NCBI GenBank assembly: GCA_030610325.1
Contig: JAUWRZ010000140.1
Coordinates: forward strand, 1-6,068
DNA length: 6,068 nt
Direction of reading: 5' to 3'
Source of the DNA: Sulfurimonadaceae bacterium
Lineage (GTDB): Bacteria; Campylobacterota; Campylobacteria; Campylobacterales; Sulfurimonadaceae
Shown here: in pieces, positions 1 through 6,068 of the stretch
Numbering within the stretch: position 1 is the first letter of the stretch
How the letters are laid out: each line of letters starts with the position of its first letter
The notes under the pieces: generated by a model
Seen by the model: the letters and a program-made list of their open reading frames with translations, nothing else
What the model was told of the DNA's origin: nothing
The model's database searches: none
Translations under genes and position numbers: made by a program

Positions 1-83
1 AACCGATTGCGTCAAGATTCATAGACTGAAGCCTCTTTATAGTGTGATATTTAATGATGTAATTGTAACAAAAAAAGCTTAAT

Positions 84-195
84 GGGCACCTCTCACAATA
101 TCTATAGAGTTCGCTTGCAAGTGCGATGAGAGTAGTGCAGATGAGATGAAAAAGCAGTTCGACATAGTCTGAAGACAAGCTAGGTCCAGGTGCTC
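84..195 (+). ncRNA. Candidate structured RNA of unknown family
   Basis: An 8-bp closing helix pairs 84-91 (GGGCACCT) with 188-195 (AGGTGCTC). Inside it are a helix 92-95/127-130, which leads to a small hairpin 112-114/123-125 around a GCAA loop, and a hairpin 161-167 (GACATAG) with 180-186 (CTAGGTC) that has one A-G mismatch. The pairing G85-U194 is a wobble on the + strand but a C-A mismatch on the other, so the + strand is favoured. Six T follow at 222-227, and 28-33 could pair with 218-223, so the transcript may be longer (about 28-227). I could not match it to tmRNA, SRP RNA, RNase P, 6S RNA or a riboswitch class that I can recall. It may be a free small RNA or a leader element. The folding was done by eye only. 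Confidence 0.35.
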
Positions 196-279
196 AGATC
201 AGTCACAGATCAACGGTAGGCTTTTTTACGCGCAAACGACGCTCATAAAGTAACATTCTTAAGAAAAGCAATTAGAGCT

Positions 280-292
280 TTTCACGGTGAAA
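280..292. promoter_or_regulatory. Odd palindrome TTTCACGGTGAAA, possible operator
   Basis: This is a perfect 6-1-6 inverted repeat about 60 bases upstream of oadG. Its right arm covers the proposed -35 hexamer (287-292), the place where a repressor or activator of the oad operon would bind. No regulator gene is nearby, so the binding protein is unknown. Confidence 0.35.
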
Positions 293-315
293 TCTTCTTT
301 AAACATCTTTATACT
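287..315 (+). promoter_or_regulatory. Likely promoter of the oadGAB operon
   Basis: TATACT (310-315) matches the -10 consensus at 5 of 6 bases. Seventeen bases upstream, GTGAAA (287-292) matches the -35 consensus at 4 of 6. Transcription would start near 322, giving a leader of about 30 bases before the oadG start. In Campylobacterota the -35 element is often weak or absent, so the -10 carries most of the weight. A second -10-like GATAAT at 334-339 is probably too close to the start codon. Confidence 0.45.
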
Positions 316-350
316 ATTATTACGAGTATGTTTGATAATAAAGGTGTGTA

Positions 351-587
351 ATGGAAACAAATCTTGTTTTAGAAGGTCTAAAGTTCATGGCTTTGGGGAT
401 GGGGACGGTCTTTATCTTCCTTGTCACATTGATCGCCATGATGTATCTTTTGTCATATGTTGTTCACAAATATTTTCCTGAGCCAGTTGCGGCGCCATCT
501 ACTCCCAAGGCAGATCCGGTACCAAGCAACAATAATAAGATAGCCGCTATAGCAGCAGCGCTTATGCATCACAACCAAAACAGATAA
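351..587 (+). CDS. oadG: Oxaloacetate decarboxylase gamma subunit (small membrane anchor)
   Basis: This 78-residue protein has the OadG layout. A short N-terminus is followed by one membrane helix (about residues 14-38), a Pro/Ala-rich linker (about 44-60), and a C-terminal stretch with 'IAAIAAALMHH'. In characterised OadG proteins the C-terminal tail binds OadA, and histidines there bind zinc; H73-H74 are the likely counterparts. The protein assembles the alpha and beta subunits at the inner membrane. The ATG at 351 is preceded by AAGG (341-344) at good spacing. A 64-codon frame from a GTG at 287 overlaps it but lacks any family signature. oadA begins 8 bases after its stop, so the two are surely co-transcribed. 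Identification rests on size, topology, tail and position, because the family is poorly conserved in sequence. Confidence 0.88.
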   Translation: METNLVLEGLKFMALGMGTVFIFLVTLIAMMYLLSYVVHKYFPEPVAAPSTPKADPVPSNNNKIAAIAAALMHHNQNR

Positions 588-595
588 GGACTACG

Positions 596-2416
596 ATGGC
601 TAAAAAATTTATCGATTTGATGGACACTACTTTCAGAGACGGATTTCAGTCCGTTTTTGGCGGTCGTGTCCTGATGGACGACTTCTTTCCGGCGGTTGAA
701 GCTGCGAAAGAGGCAGGTATAACACACTTTGAGTTTGGAGGCGGTGCACGTTTTCAGGTTCCTTTTTTCTACTTGAACGAGAACGCATTTGATATGATGG
801 ATCGTTTCCGTGCAGTCGTCGGACCAGATGCAAACCTACAGACACTCTCACGTGGTGTCAACACGGTCATGCTCGACACGGGTAGTCGTGAGATGGTGGA
901 CCTTCATGCCAAGCTTTTCAAAAAGCATGGTACGACTACCATCAGAAACTTTGATGCACTTAATGATGTCGAGAACCTGAAGTACTCCGGTGAGCGTATC
1001 GCGCATCATGGACTGAAGCATGAGGTCGTTGTCACTATCATGGACCTTCCTCCCGGATGTACGGGCGCACATGATGTAGGCTTCTATGAGAAGACACTAC
1101 GTGAGATCCTTGATGCGGGGATCCCTTACCACTCAGTCTGTTTTAAAGATGCTACCGGGACAGCAAATCCGCAAAAAGTGTATGAGACTATCAAGATGGC
1201 TCGTAAGCTTCTTCCTGATGATACGCATATCCGTCTGCATACCCAGGAGACTGCCGGTATCAGTGTAGTCCAGAACCTTGCTGCGCTTGACGCAGGTGCT
1301 GATGGTATTGATGCGGCAGCGGCTCCGGTATCAGGCGGTACCTCTCAGCCAGACCTGTTGACGATGATGCATGCCGTCAAGGGTAAGAACTATGACTTTG
1401 GCTACGATACAGGTAAGATCTTAAAGTATGAGCAGAAGCTGCAAGAGTGTCTGCATGACTACTTCATCCCACCCGAAGCTACAAGAGTAGAGCCGTTGAT
1501 CCCGTTCTCACCTATGCCTGGAGGCGCACTGACTGCCAATACCCAGATGCTTCGTGACAACAACATGATGGATAAATTCACTGATGCTATCCTCGCTATG
1601 CGTGAAGTAGTGGAGAAGGGTGGTTACGGTACATCAGTGACACCAGTCTCTCAGTTCTATTTCCAACAGGCACTTAACAATGTCCTGATGGGACCTTGGA
1701 AGAAGATAGCACCGGGTTATGGAAAGATGGTCCTTGGTTATTTCGGTAAGACACCGATCGCTCCAGACCCAGAAGTCGTCAAACTGGCTGAAGAGCAGTT
1801 GAAACTTGCTCCTACGACAGAGAACGCGATCGATATTGCTGATAAAGATGAGAAGAAGACCATCGCCTGCTGGGTAGAGCGCCTTGAGAAAGAGGAGATC
1901 GCTATCACAGAGGAGAATGTCTTTATCGCCGCGTCATGTGACGAAAAAGGTATTGCCTTCCTTAAAGGTGAGGGTGAAGTAAATGTAAGAAAACTTTCAG
2001 AGATGGAAGCAGCGAAAGAAAGCACAACAGTCAAATCAGAGGAGAACACAGGAATGGCAGCAGGAAGTTATACAGTAGTAGTAAACGGTGAGACATTTAG
2101 CGTACAGGTAGCAGAGGGTGATGCAAACATCGAGGTGACTCCGGCAGCCGCCGCTCCTGCCGCAGTTCCTACACCGGCAGCTGCTCCTGCAGTTGGTGGT
2201 GCAGGTGAAGAGATCAAAGCACTGCTTCCGGGTAATGTATGGAAAGTCGTTGCAAATCCAGGTCAGAGTGTCGCTGAAGGCGATGTCATCATGATCTTGG
2301 AATCTATGAAGATGGAGATCGATGTCGTAGCACCTATAACCGGTGTCGTCAAGACGATCAACGTCAATGTTAATGACAAAGTCGTCGAAGGCCAAGTCGT
2401 CGCAGTCGTAGGTTAA
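596..2416 (+). CDS. oadA: Oxaloacetate decarboxylase alpha subunit (biotin carboxyltransferase)
   Basis: This 606-residue, probably cytoplasmic subunit transfers the carboxyl group of oxaloacetate to biotin, releasing pyruvate. Residues 1 to about 290 form the HMGL-like carboxyltransferase barrel. 'RDGFQS' supplies R14, metal ligand D15 and Q18. 'FKDATG' supplies K184, the carboxylated lysine. 'LHTQETAG' supplies H215. T313 in 'PGGALT' fits the proton-transfer threonine known from pyruvate carboxylase. Residues about 295-480 form the conserved PYC/OADA domain. An Ala/Pro hinge (about 514-535) leads to a biotinyl domain with 'ESMKM', biotin on K572. Oddity: the second metal His of the usual H-x-H motif is Gln (Q217, codon CAG at 1244-1246). 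The start is set by AAGGA at 586-590. The protein resembles PycB, the biotin-carrying subunit of the two-part pyruvate carboxylase in Campylobacter. The oadG and oadB neighbours favour the decarboxylase pump, but sharing with a biotin carboxylase encoded elsewhere is possible. Confidence 0.95.
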   Translation: MAKKFIDLMDTTFRDGFQSVFGGRVLMDDFFPAVEAAKEAGITHFEFGGGARFQVPFFYLNENAFDMMDRFRAVVGPDANLQTLSRGVNTVMLDTGSREMVDLHAKLFKKHGTTTIRNFDALNDVENLKYSGERIAHHGLKHEVVVTIMDLPPGCTGAHDVGFYEKTLREILDAGIPYHSVCFKDATGTANPQKVYETIKMARKLLPDDTHIRLHTQETAGISVVQNLAALDAGADGIDAAAAPVSGGTSQPDLLTMMHAVKGKNYDFGYDTGKILKYEQKLQECLHDYFIPPEATRVEPLIPFSPMPGGALTANTQMLRDNNMMDKFTDAILAMREVVEKGGYGTSVTPVSQFYFQQALNNVLMGPWKKIAPGYGKMVLGYFGKTPIAPDPEVVKLAEEQLKLAPTTENAIDIADKDEKKTIACWVERLEKEEIAITEENVFIAASCDEKGIAFLKGEGEVNVRKLSEMEAAKESTTVKSEENTGMAAGSYTVVVNGETFSVQVAEGDANIEVTPAAAAPAAVPTPAAAPAVGGAGEEIKALLPGNVWKVVANPGQSVAEGDVIMILESMKMEIDVVAPITGVVKTINVNVNDKVVEGQVVAVVG

Positions 2417-2425
2417 TACCTATGA
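2406..2425 (+). promoter_or_regulatory. Hairpin at the oadA/oadB junction, likely translational coupling
   Basis: Bases 2406-2413 (TCGTAGGT) pair with 2418-2425 (ACCTATGA) as eight consecutive pairs, one of them G-U, around the loop TAAT. The 5' arm holds the only ribosome-binding-like AGG (2410-2412). The loop region carries the oadA stop TAA (2414-2416), and the 3' arm contains the oadB ATG (2422-2424). Folded mRNA would hide the oadB start, and a ribosome finishing oadA would open it. The pairing is seen directly; the regulatory role is inferred. Confidence 0.5.
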
Positions 2426-3750
2426 AATACTTTATCCTTAAACTTTTAGCAGCTCTGATGTTTTTTGGAGCTGCTTCATCATTGATGGCTTCAGCGGCTC
2501 CTGCAGCGCCTACATCTACGCATATGGAAGAGACATACCAGTCTCAGACTATGGGAGAGATGGTAGGTAACTTTCTGAAGTCGACCGGTATCGTCGCACT
2601 GGTCAGTCCAGATCCTGACGAGTTGAGTGCTACTGGGCAGCCGATGAGCGATTTCCATAAAGGCTGGGGTCGTGTCATCATGATCTTGATCACCTTCTTG
2701 ATGTTTTGGCTGGCGATCAGAAAAGGTTTTGAACCGCTGCTGCTCCTACCGATCGGTTTTGGTGGTCTGTTGGCGAACATCCCTATTGCGGAGATCGCCG
2801 GACCACACGGCTTCTTGGGTGTCATCTATGCGGCAGGACTCTCGAACGAGCTCTTCCCTATCATCATCTTCATGGGTGTTGGGGCGATGACCGATTTTGG
2901 TCCGTTGCTCTCAAATCCGAAGACAGCGCTGCTTGGCGGGGCTGCACAGTTTGGTATCTTTGGTACACTCGTCGGTGCGGTAGCCCTGTCACAGTACACA
3001 GATATCTTTGATTTCACGATTCAGCAGGCTTCTGCGATCTCGATCATCGGTGGGGCTGACGGTCCGACCTCGATCTTTATCGCGACAGCACTGGCACCGG
3101 AACTTCTTGGTGCTATCGCGGTCGCTTCGTACTCATATATGGCGATGGTCCCGATCATCCAGCCTCCTATTATGAGGGCGTTGACGACTGATGCTGAGCG
3201 TAAGATCAAGATGACGACGTTGCGTCATGTATCACGTCTTGAGAAGCTGGTCTTCCCAATCATGGTCCTTTCTCTGGCGATCTTGGTACTGCCTGATGCG
3301 ACACCGCTTATCGGTGCGTTTATGTTCGGTAACTTTTTGAAAGAGTCCGGTGTCGTCGATCGTCTGTCTGATACACTGCAGAACGCATTGATCAACATCG
3401 TCACGATCTTCCTGGGTCTGGGTGTCGGTTCAAAATTGGCAGCAGACTCGTTCCTTGTAGCTGATACCCTGGGTATTTTGGCACTGGGAATCGTCGCGTT
3501 CTCTGGCGGTACTGCCGCAGGTGTCATCATGGCGAAGATCATGAACATGTTCCCTGGACATAAGGTCAATCCGTTGATCGGTTCAGCCGGAGTCTCCGCT
3601 GTCCCTATGGCAGCGCGGGTCTCAAATAAAGTCGGTATGGAGTATGACCGTACCAATATGCTGCTTATGCATGCTATGGGTCCAAACGTCGCAGGTGTCA
3701 TCGGTTCCGCAGTCGCGGCCGGTGTACTTCTCTCTATCTTCAACAACTAG
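2422..3750 (+). CDS. oadB: Oxaloacetate decarboxylase beta subunit (Na+-pumping membrane protein)
   Basis: This 442-residue polytopic inner-membrane protein decarboxylates carboxybiotin on OadA and couples this to Na+ export. The family signatures are strong: '[20 protein letters not shown]' (101-120), '[13 protein letters not shown]' (151-163), '[10 protein letters not shown]' (210-219) and '[20 protein letters not shown]' (383-402). The residues known to matter in Klebsiella OadB (D203, Y229, N373, G377, S382, R389) all appear to be kept with an offset of ten: D213, Y239, N383, G387, S392, R399. The N-terminus adds a hydrophobic segment (about 3-25) ending in 'MASAAPAA', which looks like a signal peptide or an extra membrane helix. 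By contrast, the loop after 'GGLLANIP' is short compared with the enterobacterial proteins, so total length stays near normal. The gene starts 5 bases after oadA; its ribosome-binding AGG is weak and lies within a hairpin. Confidence 0.95.
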   Translation: MKYFILKLLAALMFFGAASSLMASAAPAAPTSTHMEETYQSQTMGEMVGNFLKSTGIVALVSPDPDELSATGQPMSDFHKGWGRVIMILITFLMFWLAIRKGFEPLLLLPIGFGGLLANIPIAEIAGPHGFLGVIYAAGLSNELFPIIIFMGVGAMTDFGPLLSNPKTALLGGAAQFGIFGTLVGAVALSQYTDIFDFTIQQASAISIIGGADGPTSIFIATALAPELLGAIAVASYSYMAMVPIIQPPIMRALTTDAERKIKMTTLRHVSRLEKLVFPIMVLSLAILVLPDATPLIGAFMFGNFLKESGVVDRLSDTLQNALINIVTIFLGLGVGSKLAADSFLVADTLGILALGIVAFSGGTAAGVIMAKIMNMFPGHKVNPLIGSAGVSAVPMAARVSNKVGMEYDRTNMLLMHAMGPNVAGVIGSAVAAGVLLSIFNN

Positions 3751-3772
3751 GCTTTAAGCCTTACTCTTTGCA

Positions 3773-3795
3773 CAAGGCACCTTACCGGTGCTTTG
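3773..3795 (+). terminator. Hairpin downstream of oadB, possible terminator
   Basis: A 9-bp stem pairs 3773-3781 (CAAGGCACC) with 3787-3795 (GGTGCTTTG), with one G-U pair and the loop TTACC. It lies 22 bases after the oadB stop, where an operon terminator is expected. However, no U-run follows on either strand, so it may instead protect the mRNA 3' end or work with Rho. A smaller repeat AGGCTTTAAGCCT (3749-3761) overlaps the stop codon. The rest of the convergent gap to 3959 shows only a 5-bp hairpin (3905-3909/3913-3917). Confidence 0.4.
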
Positions 3796-3959
3796 GCGAT
3801 CCTCCAAGTATACTTTCTTACTATCATACATATCGTATAGACATCACCTGTAAGGCCCAAAATATATAATCATAATATTGGCTAGTTGAAAGAGAGAAGT
3901 GCAGATAGCAATGCTATTAGACTTGAAAGAAATATGTATTAGATGACAATGGTCTAAGA

Positions 3960-4910
3960 TCAGCTCTCTTGAGCTTCACCCATCACTTCGATGATAAGAG
4001 GGAGGATGTCGTGACTCTTTGTCTTGTCTATAAATCCATCTGCACCAAGCTGTTTGGCTTCACGTTTGTTATTATCACCCGTCATAGAACTGTTGACGAT
4101 CACAGGGATAGCCTGGGTGCTGCTATCGGCTTTGAGCTTTTGCAAGACGGTAAAACCTGACATCTCAGGCATCTCGATATCGGTGATGACTGCAGGGATG
4201 ATGCTTGGGTCTGGCATAGCAAAGATATGGTCGATGAGTAGCTTCCCATTATCAAAGATCTGATGATCTATCTTTGAGTTATCAAAGATCTGGCGTAGAT
4301 GACGCTGTGCTGTCCTTGAGTCTTCGGCTATAAGTACCGTCCCATGGAGTAGTTTCTCAGGAATAGTGCTGTTGGCGATATTAGATGGTGAGAGTTGTGG
4401 ATCGACCATGGCCTGAGGGATGACATCGGCGAGTAGTTTCTCATAGTCCAGGATAAGGCAGAGGCTGCCATCTTCGAGGCGGGTGTCGTTCATGACCAGA
4501 CCCTCTTCTCCCATACGATAGCTGTCAGGTGCGTTCATCTCTGACCAGTTACGCTTGATGACCCGAAAAGCATACATGATACGCAGACCGATAAGGATGC
4601 CGTTGAAATCACAGATGAGGATGTTGGACTTTTTGATCTTCTCGGGGGAGAGCGTGATGTTAAGCCAGCTGGGAAGGTTCAAGATAGGTATTTGGGTACC
4701 ACGCAACACGATCGTTCCCTCTAGAAGCGGATGCGCTGAGGGAAGCTGTGTGATGTGATGTCTCGAGGCTTCGACGACTTCTCTGGTCTTGAAGACATTG
4801 ATGGCATAATAGGAACTGGTCTCAGAGTCATCTACTTTGAAGACAAGCAGTTGAAGCTCATTGTTCTTGGCCAGATTGGTTGCCGCATCGACATGATCAA
4901 GCAGTGACAT
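3960..4910 (-). CDS. cheV: CheV chemotaxis coupling protein (CheW-REC fusion)
   Basis: This 316-residue cytoplasmic protein joins a CheW-like domain (about 15-160), which links chemoreceptors to the kinase CheA, to a response-regulator receiver domain (about 190-312). The CheW part shows 'YYAINVFKTREVVE' (34-47) and 'HPLLEGTIVLRGTQIPILNL' (60-79). In the receiver the acidic pair is E196-D197, the phosphorylation site is D244 in 'ITDIEMPEMSG', the switch Ser is S274 or S275, and the conserved Lys is K296 in 'FIDK'. All catalytic positions are intact, so phosphorylation by CheA is likely and would tune receptor coupling or adaptation. AAGGA (4916-4920) sits 5 bases before the ATG at 4910. The gene stands alone, convergent with oadB and divergent from the RND gene, with no other chemotaxis gene in view. 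Campylobacterota often carry several CheV proteins; which paralogue this is cannot be told here. Confidence 0.95.
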   Translation of the reverse strand: MSLLDHVDAATNLAKNNELQLLVFKVDDSETSSYYAINVFKTREVVEASRHHITQLPSAHPLLEGTIVLRGTQIPILNLPSWLNITLSPEKIKKSNILICDFNGILIGLRIMYAFRVIKRNWSEMNAPDSYRMGEEGLVMNDTRLEDGSLCLILDYEKLLADVIPQAMVDPQLSPSNIANSTIPEKLLHGTVLIAEDSRTAQRHLRQIFDNSKIDHQIFDNGKLLIDHIFAMPDPSIIPAVITDIEMPEMSGFTVLQKLKADSSTQAIPVIVNSSMTGDNNKREAKQLGADGFIDKTKSHDILPLIIEVMGEAQES

Positions 4911-4933
4911 GGGATTCCTTGTGTTTATATGTG

Positions 4934-4942
4934 ATTATCATA
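4934..4942 (-). promoter_or_regulatory. Likely -10 region of cheV
   Basis: Read on the minus strand this is TATGATAAT, containing two overlapping -10-like hexamers (TATGAT and GATAAT, each 5 of 6). It would start transcription roughly 10-20 bases before the ribosome-binding site. No good -35 is visible, as is common in Campylobacterota. I see no clear sigma-28 or sigma-54 flagellar promoter. Confidence 0.35.
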
Positions 4943-4959
4943 GCGAAAATGTGGTTAAG

Positions 4960-4980
4960 ATTGATACTTTGTTTATCAAT
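4960..4980. promoter_or_regulatory. Perfect inverted repeat ATTGATA-N7-TATCAAT, possible operator
   Basis: Two 7-base arms (4960-4966 and 4974-4980) flank a 7-base spacer in the gap between the divergent cheV and RND genes. It lies just upstream of the -10-like TATACT (4987-4992) that faces the RND gene. The size and spacing fit a dimeric helix-turn-helix regulator, for example a TetR- or MarR-type repressor of an efflux operon; the regulator type is a guess. As AT-rich sequence it could also arise by chance. Confidence 0.4.
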
Positions 4981-4986
4981 ACCGAG

Positions 4987-5014
4987 TATACTGTCATCTT
5001 TGAATGCTACAGGG
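4987..5014 (+). promoter_or_regulatory. Likely -10 and ribosome-binding site of the RND permease gene
   Basis: TATACT (4987-4992) is a good -10. TTGATA (4961-4966) would match a -35 but is 20 bases away, longer than usual. AGGG (5011-5014) lies 5 bases before the ATG at 5020 and decides that start. The ATGs at 5004 and 5016 are in another frame. Confidence 0.4.
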
Positions 5015-5019
5015 CATGT

Positions 5020-6068
5020 ATGAACACAACAATAGCTTTTTTCCTGAAAAACACCCATCTAAATCATCTCTTACTTCTTTTTATTCTCTTAAGTGGTATC
5101 TACTCCTATATCAACATACCCAAAGAACTTTTTCCTGATGTCGCTGTCAAAAAGATCATTGTCAGTGGTGCTTATAAAGGGGTCAGTGCAGCGTTACTGG
5201 ACAAGATGGCAGTTCGCCAGATAGAAGAGAGTGTAGGTCTTGTCAATGGTGTAAAGAGTATTGACAGTGTGGTCAGGTCGGGTAGCTTCGTCATCGGACT
5301 TAGTCTTGAGGATGATATAGAGGCTGTTAGAGTCCTTGAGCGGGTCAAAGATGCGCTGGCTAACGTCCGTCAGTATCTTCCGGCAGATATGCATGAACCC
5401 ATAGCTAGTCTCTCAGATGACAACCCTCTCTTTATCAAGCTGGCTATATCATCAGAGAAGATCGGATTTGAGGCTCTGTTAAAAGAGGCAAAGAAGATCC
5501 GAAGTGAGGTCCTAAAGATACCACATATCAGTGCAGTGGAGATCTTTGGAGAGTCAGATAAGAAGATCCAGATCGAGATAGATGCTGAAGCACTAAAAGT
5601 CTATGGACTTGATCCATCAGATGTCATCAGGACGATCAAAGAGCTCTCATACACTTTTCCCATAGGTGATATCGATGATGAAGAGAAGTCTATATTCGTC
5701 TCGACCGTAAATGGTAAAGAGGATGCCGAAGCCTGGGGTGAGACACGACTGCGTATAGGTGAACACTATCTGTATCTTCATGATATCGCTACGGTCAATA
5801 TTCATCATCCTGAAGATGGTGTACTCTCATCTTTTAATAGTAAGAGGACATTGACCCTCAAGCTCTTAAAAGATAAGCGCGCCGACGCATTTAGATTGTC
5901 ACAACAGTTACAGGAGAAGACCAAAGGCTACGTCAAAGAGTATCAGGATATTGAGTTTGAGCTGTTTCATGATACCTCTGTCCCCGTAAAAGAGCGCCTG
6001 GATGTCATCATCTCCAATCTGACTTTAGGGCTCATACTGATCTTTTTCACGATGTACCTCCTTATTAA
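5020..6068 (+). CDS. RND-family efflux permease, N-terminal part (cut by window end)
   Basis: An open frame runs without a stop from the ATG at 5020 to the window edge, giving 349 residues of a protein that in this family is usually about 1000 long. It has a first membrane helix (about 16-34), then 'IPKELFPDV' (33-41), which fits the conserved start of the RND periplasmic porter domain. The usual 'YPGAS' motif is 'YKGVS' (52-56), followed by 'QIEESVGLVNGVKSI'. A large periplasmic region follows, including 'KKIQIEIDAEALKVYGL' (181-197), typical of the PN2 subdomain, and a second membrane helix begins near 332. Such proteins are proton-driven pumps in the inner membrane, working with a periplasmic adaptor and an outer-membrane channel. 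No adaptor gene lies upstream, so partners must be downstream or elsewhere. The sequence looks diverged from AcrB-type multidrug pumps; the substrate cannot be told. Key transport residues lie beyond the window. Confidence 0.85.
   Translation, partial: MNTTIAFFLKNTHLNHLLLLFILLSGIYSYINIPKELFPDVAVKKIIVSGAYKGVSAALLDKMAVRQIEESVGLVNGVKSIDSVVRSGSFVIGLSLEDDIEAVRVLERVKDALANVRQYLPADMHEPIASLSDDNPLFIKLAISSEKIGFEALLKEAKKIRSEVLKIPHISAVEIFGESDKKIQIEIDAEALKVYGLDPSDVIRTIKELSYTFPIGDIDDEEKSIFVSTVNGKEDAEAWGETRLRIGEHYLYLHDIATVNIHHPEDGVLSSFNSKRTLTLKLLKDKRADAFRLSQQLQEKTKGYVKEYQDIEFELFHDTSVPVKERLDVIISNLTLGLILIFFTMYLLI

Larger units (their letters stand above)
1..350. other. Non-coding leader region upstream of the oad operon
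   Basis: No convincing gene is visible here. A + strand frame is open from base 2 to a TAA at 80-82 (26 codons, no start), too short to tell from chance, though it could be the tail of an upstream gene. The stretch holds an RNA-like fold (84-195), a 7-base direct repeat CAGATCA (195-201 and 206-212), a run of six T (222-227), a 10-base palindrome TTCTTAAGAA (256-265), and a promoter-like region ending at the oadG ribosome-binding site AAGG (341-344). Confidence 0.6.

Noticed and set aside
2..82. Open + strand frame of 26 codons ending in TAA at 80-82, possible tail of an upstream gene
   Set aside because: It is too short to tell from chance, has no start inside the window and no recognisable motif.
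121..130. GTGCG at 121-125 as the 5' end of a group II intron
   Set aside because: No domain V hairpin or reverse-transcriptase gene follows; the five bases are a chance match and take part in a local hairpin.
195..212. Direct repeat CAGATCA twice, 4 bases apart
   Set aside because: There are only two short copies, with no further units, so it is not an array; it is noted only as part of the leader.
84..227. 6S RNA, tmRNA, SRP RNA or RNase P RNA
   Set aside because: The size is roughly compatible with some of these, but none of their hallmark sequences is present and the bulge layout is not symmetric as in 6S RNA.
287..481. 64-codon + frame with GTG start overlapping oadG
   Set aside because: It overlaps oadG in another frame, has no family signature, and oadG has the better ribosome-binding site and membrane topology.
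2036..2395. 119-codon frame antisense to oadA
   Set aside because: It is a shadow of the biotin-domain coding strand with no ribosome-binding site or recognisable motif.
3225..3746. 173-codon frame antisense to oadB
   Set aside because: It lies wholly within oadB, whose protein is conserved residue by residue; the low-stop antisense frame follows from oadB codon usage.
5194..5394. 66-codon frame antisense to the RND gene
   Set aside because: It is contained in the RND coding frame, which shows clear family features, and has no support of its own.

Overview
The window looks like the chromosome of a Campylobacterota (epsilonproteobacterial) organism of the Sulfurimonas/Sulfurovum kind. This rests on the PycB-like 'RDGFQS' type of OadA, the compact oadG-oadA-oadB order, a CheV chemotaxis coupling protein and the moderately AT-rich composition. 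The genus is inferred from protein style, not proven.

Layout: (1) Bases 1-350 have no convincing gene. They hold a possible structured RNA (about 84-195), a short T-run, and a likely promoter with an odd palindrome over its -35 region. (2) Bases 351-3750 on the + strand form one tight operon, oadG-oadA-oadB, with gaps of 8 and 5 bases. It encodes a membrane oxaloacetate decarboxylase sodium pump: OadA moves the carboxyl group from oxaloacetate to its biotin, OadB decarboxylates carboxybiotin while exporting Na+, and OadG anchors the complex. At the oadA/oadB junction an 8-bp hairpin contains the oadB ribosome-binding AGG, the oadA stop codon and the oadB ATG, which suggests translational coupling. 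(3) Bases 3751-3959 lie between convergent genes and hold a strong hairpin without a proper U-tract. (4) cheV lies on the minus strand (3960-4910). (5) Bases 4911-5019 are a divergent intergenic region with a perfect 7-7-7 inverted repeat. (6) From 5020 to the window end runs the N-terminal part of an RND-type permease, cut by the window edge.

Most of the content belongs to known families. The points most worth a second look are a His-to-Gln change in the usually H-x-H metal motif of OadA (Q217), the oadA/oadB coupling hairpin, the unassigned RNA-like fold upstream of the operon, and the two palindromic operator candidates. I found no convincing new multi-gene system, CRISPR array, insertion sequence, tRNA or rRNA.
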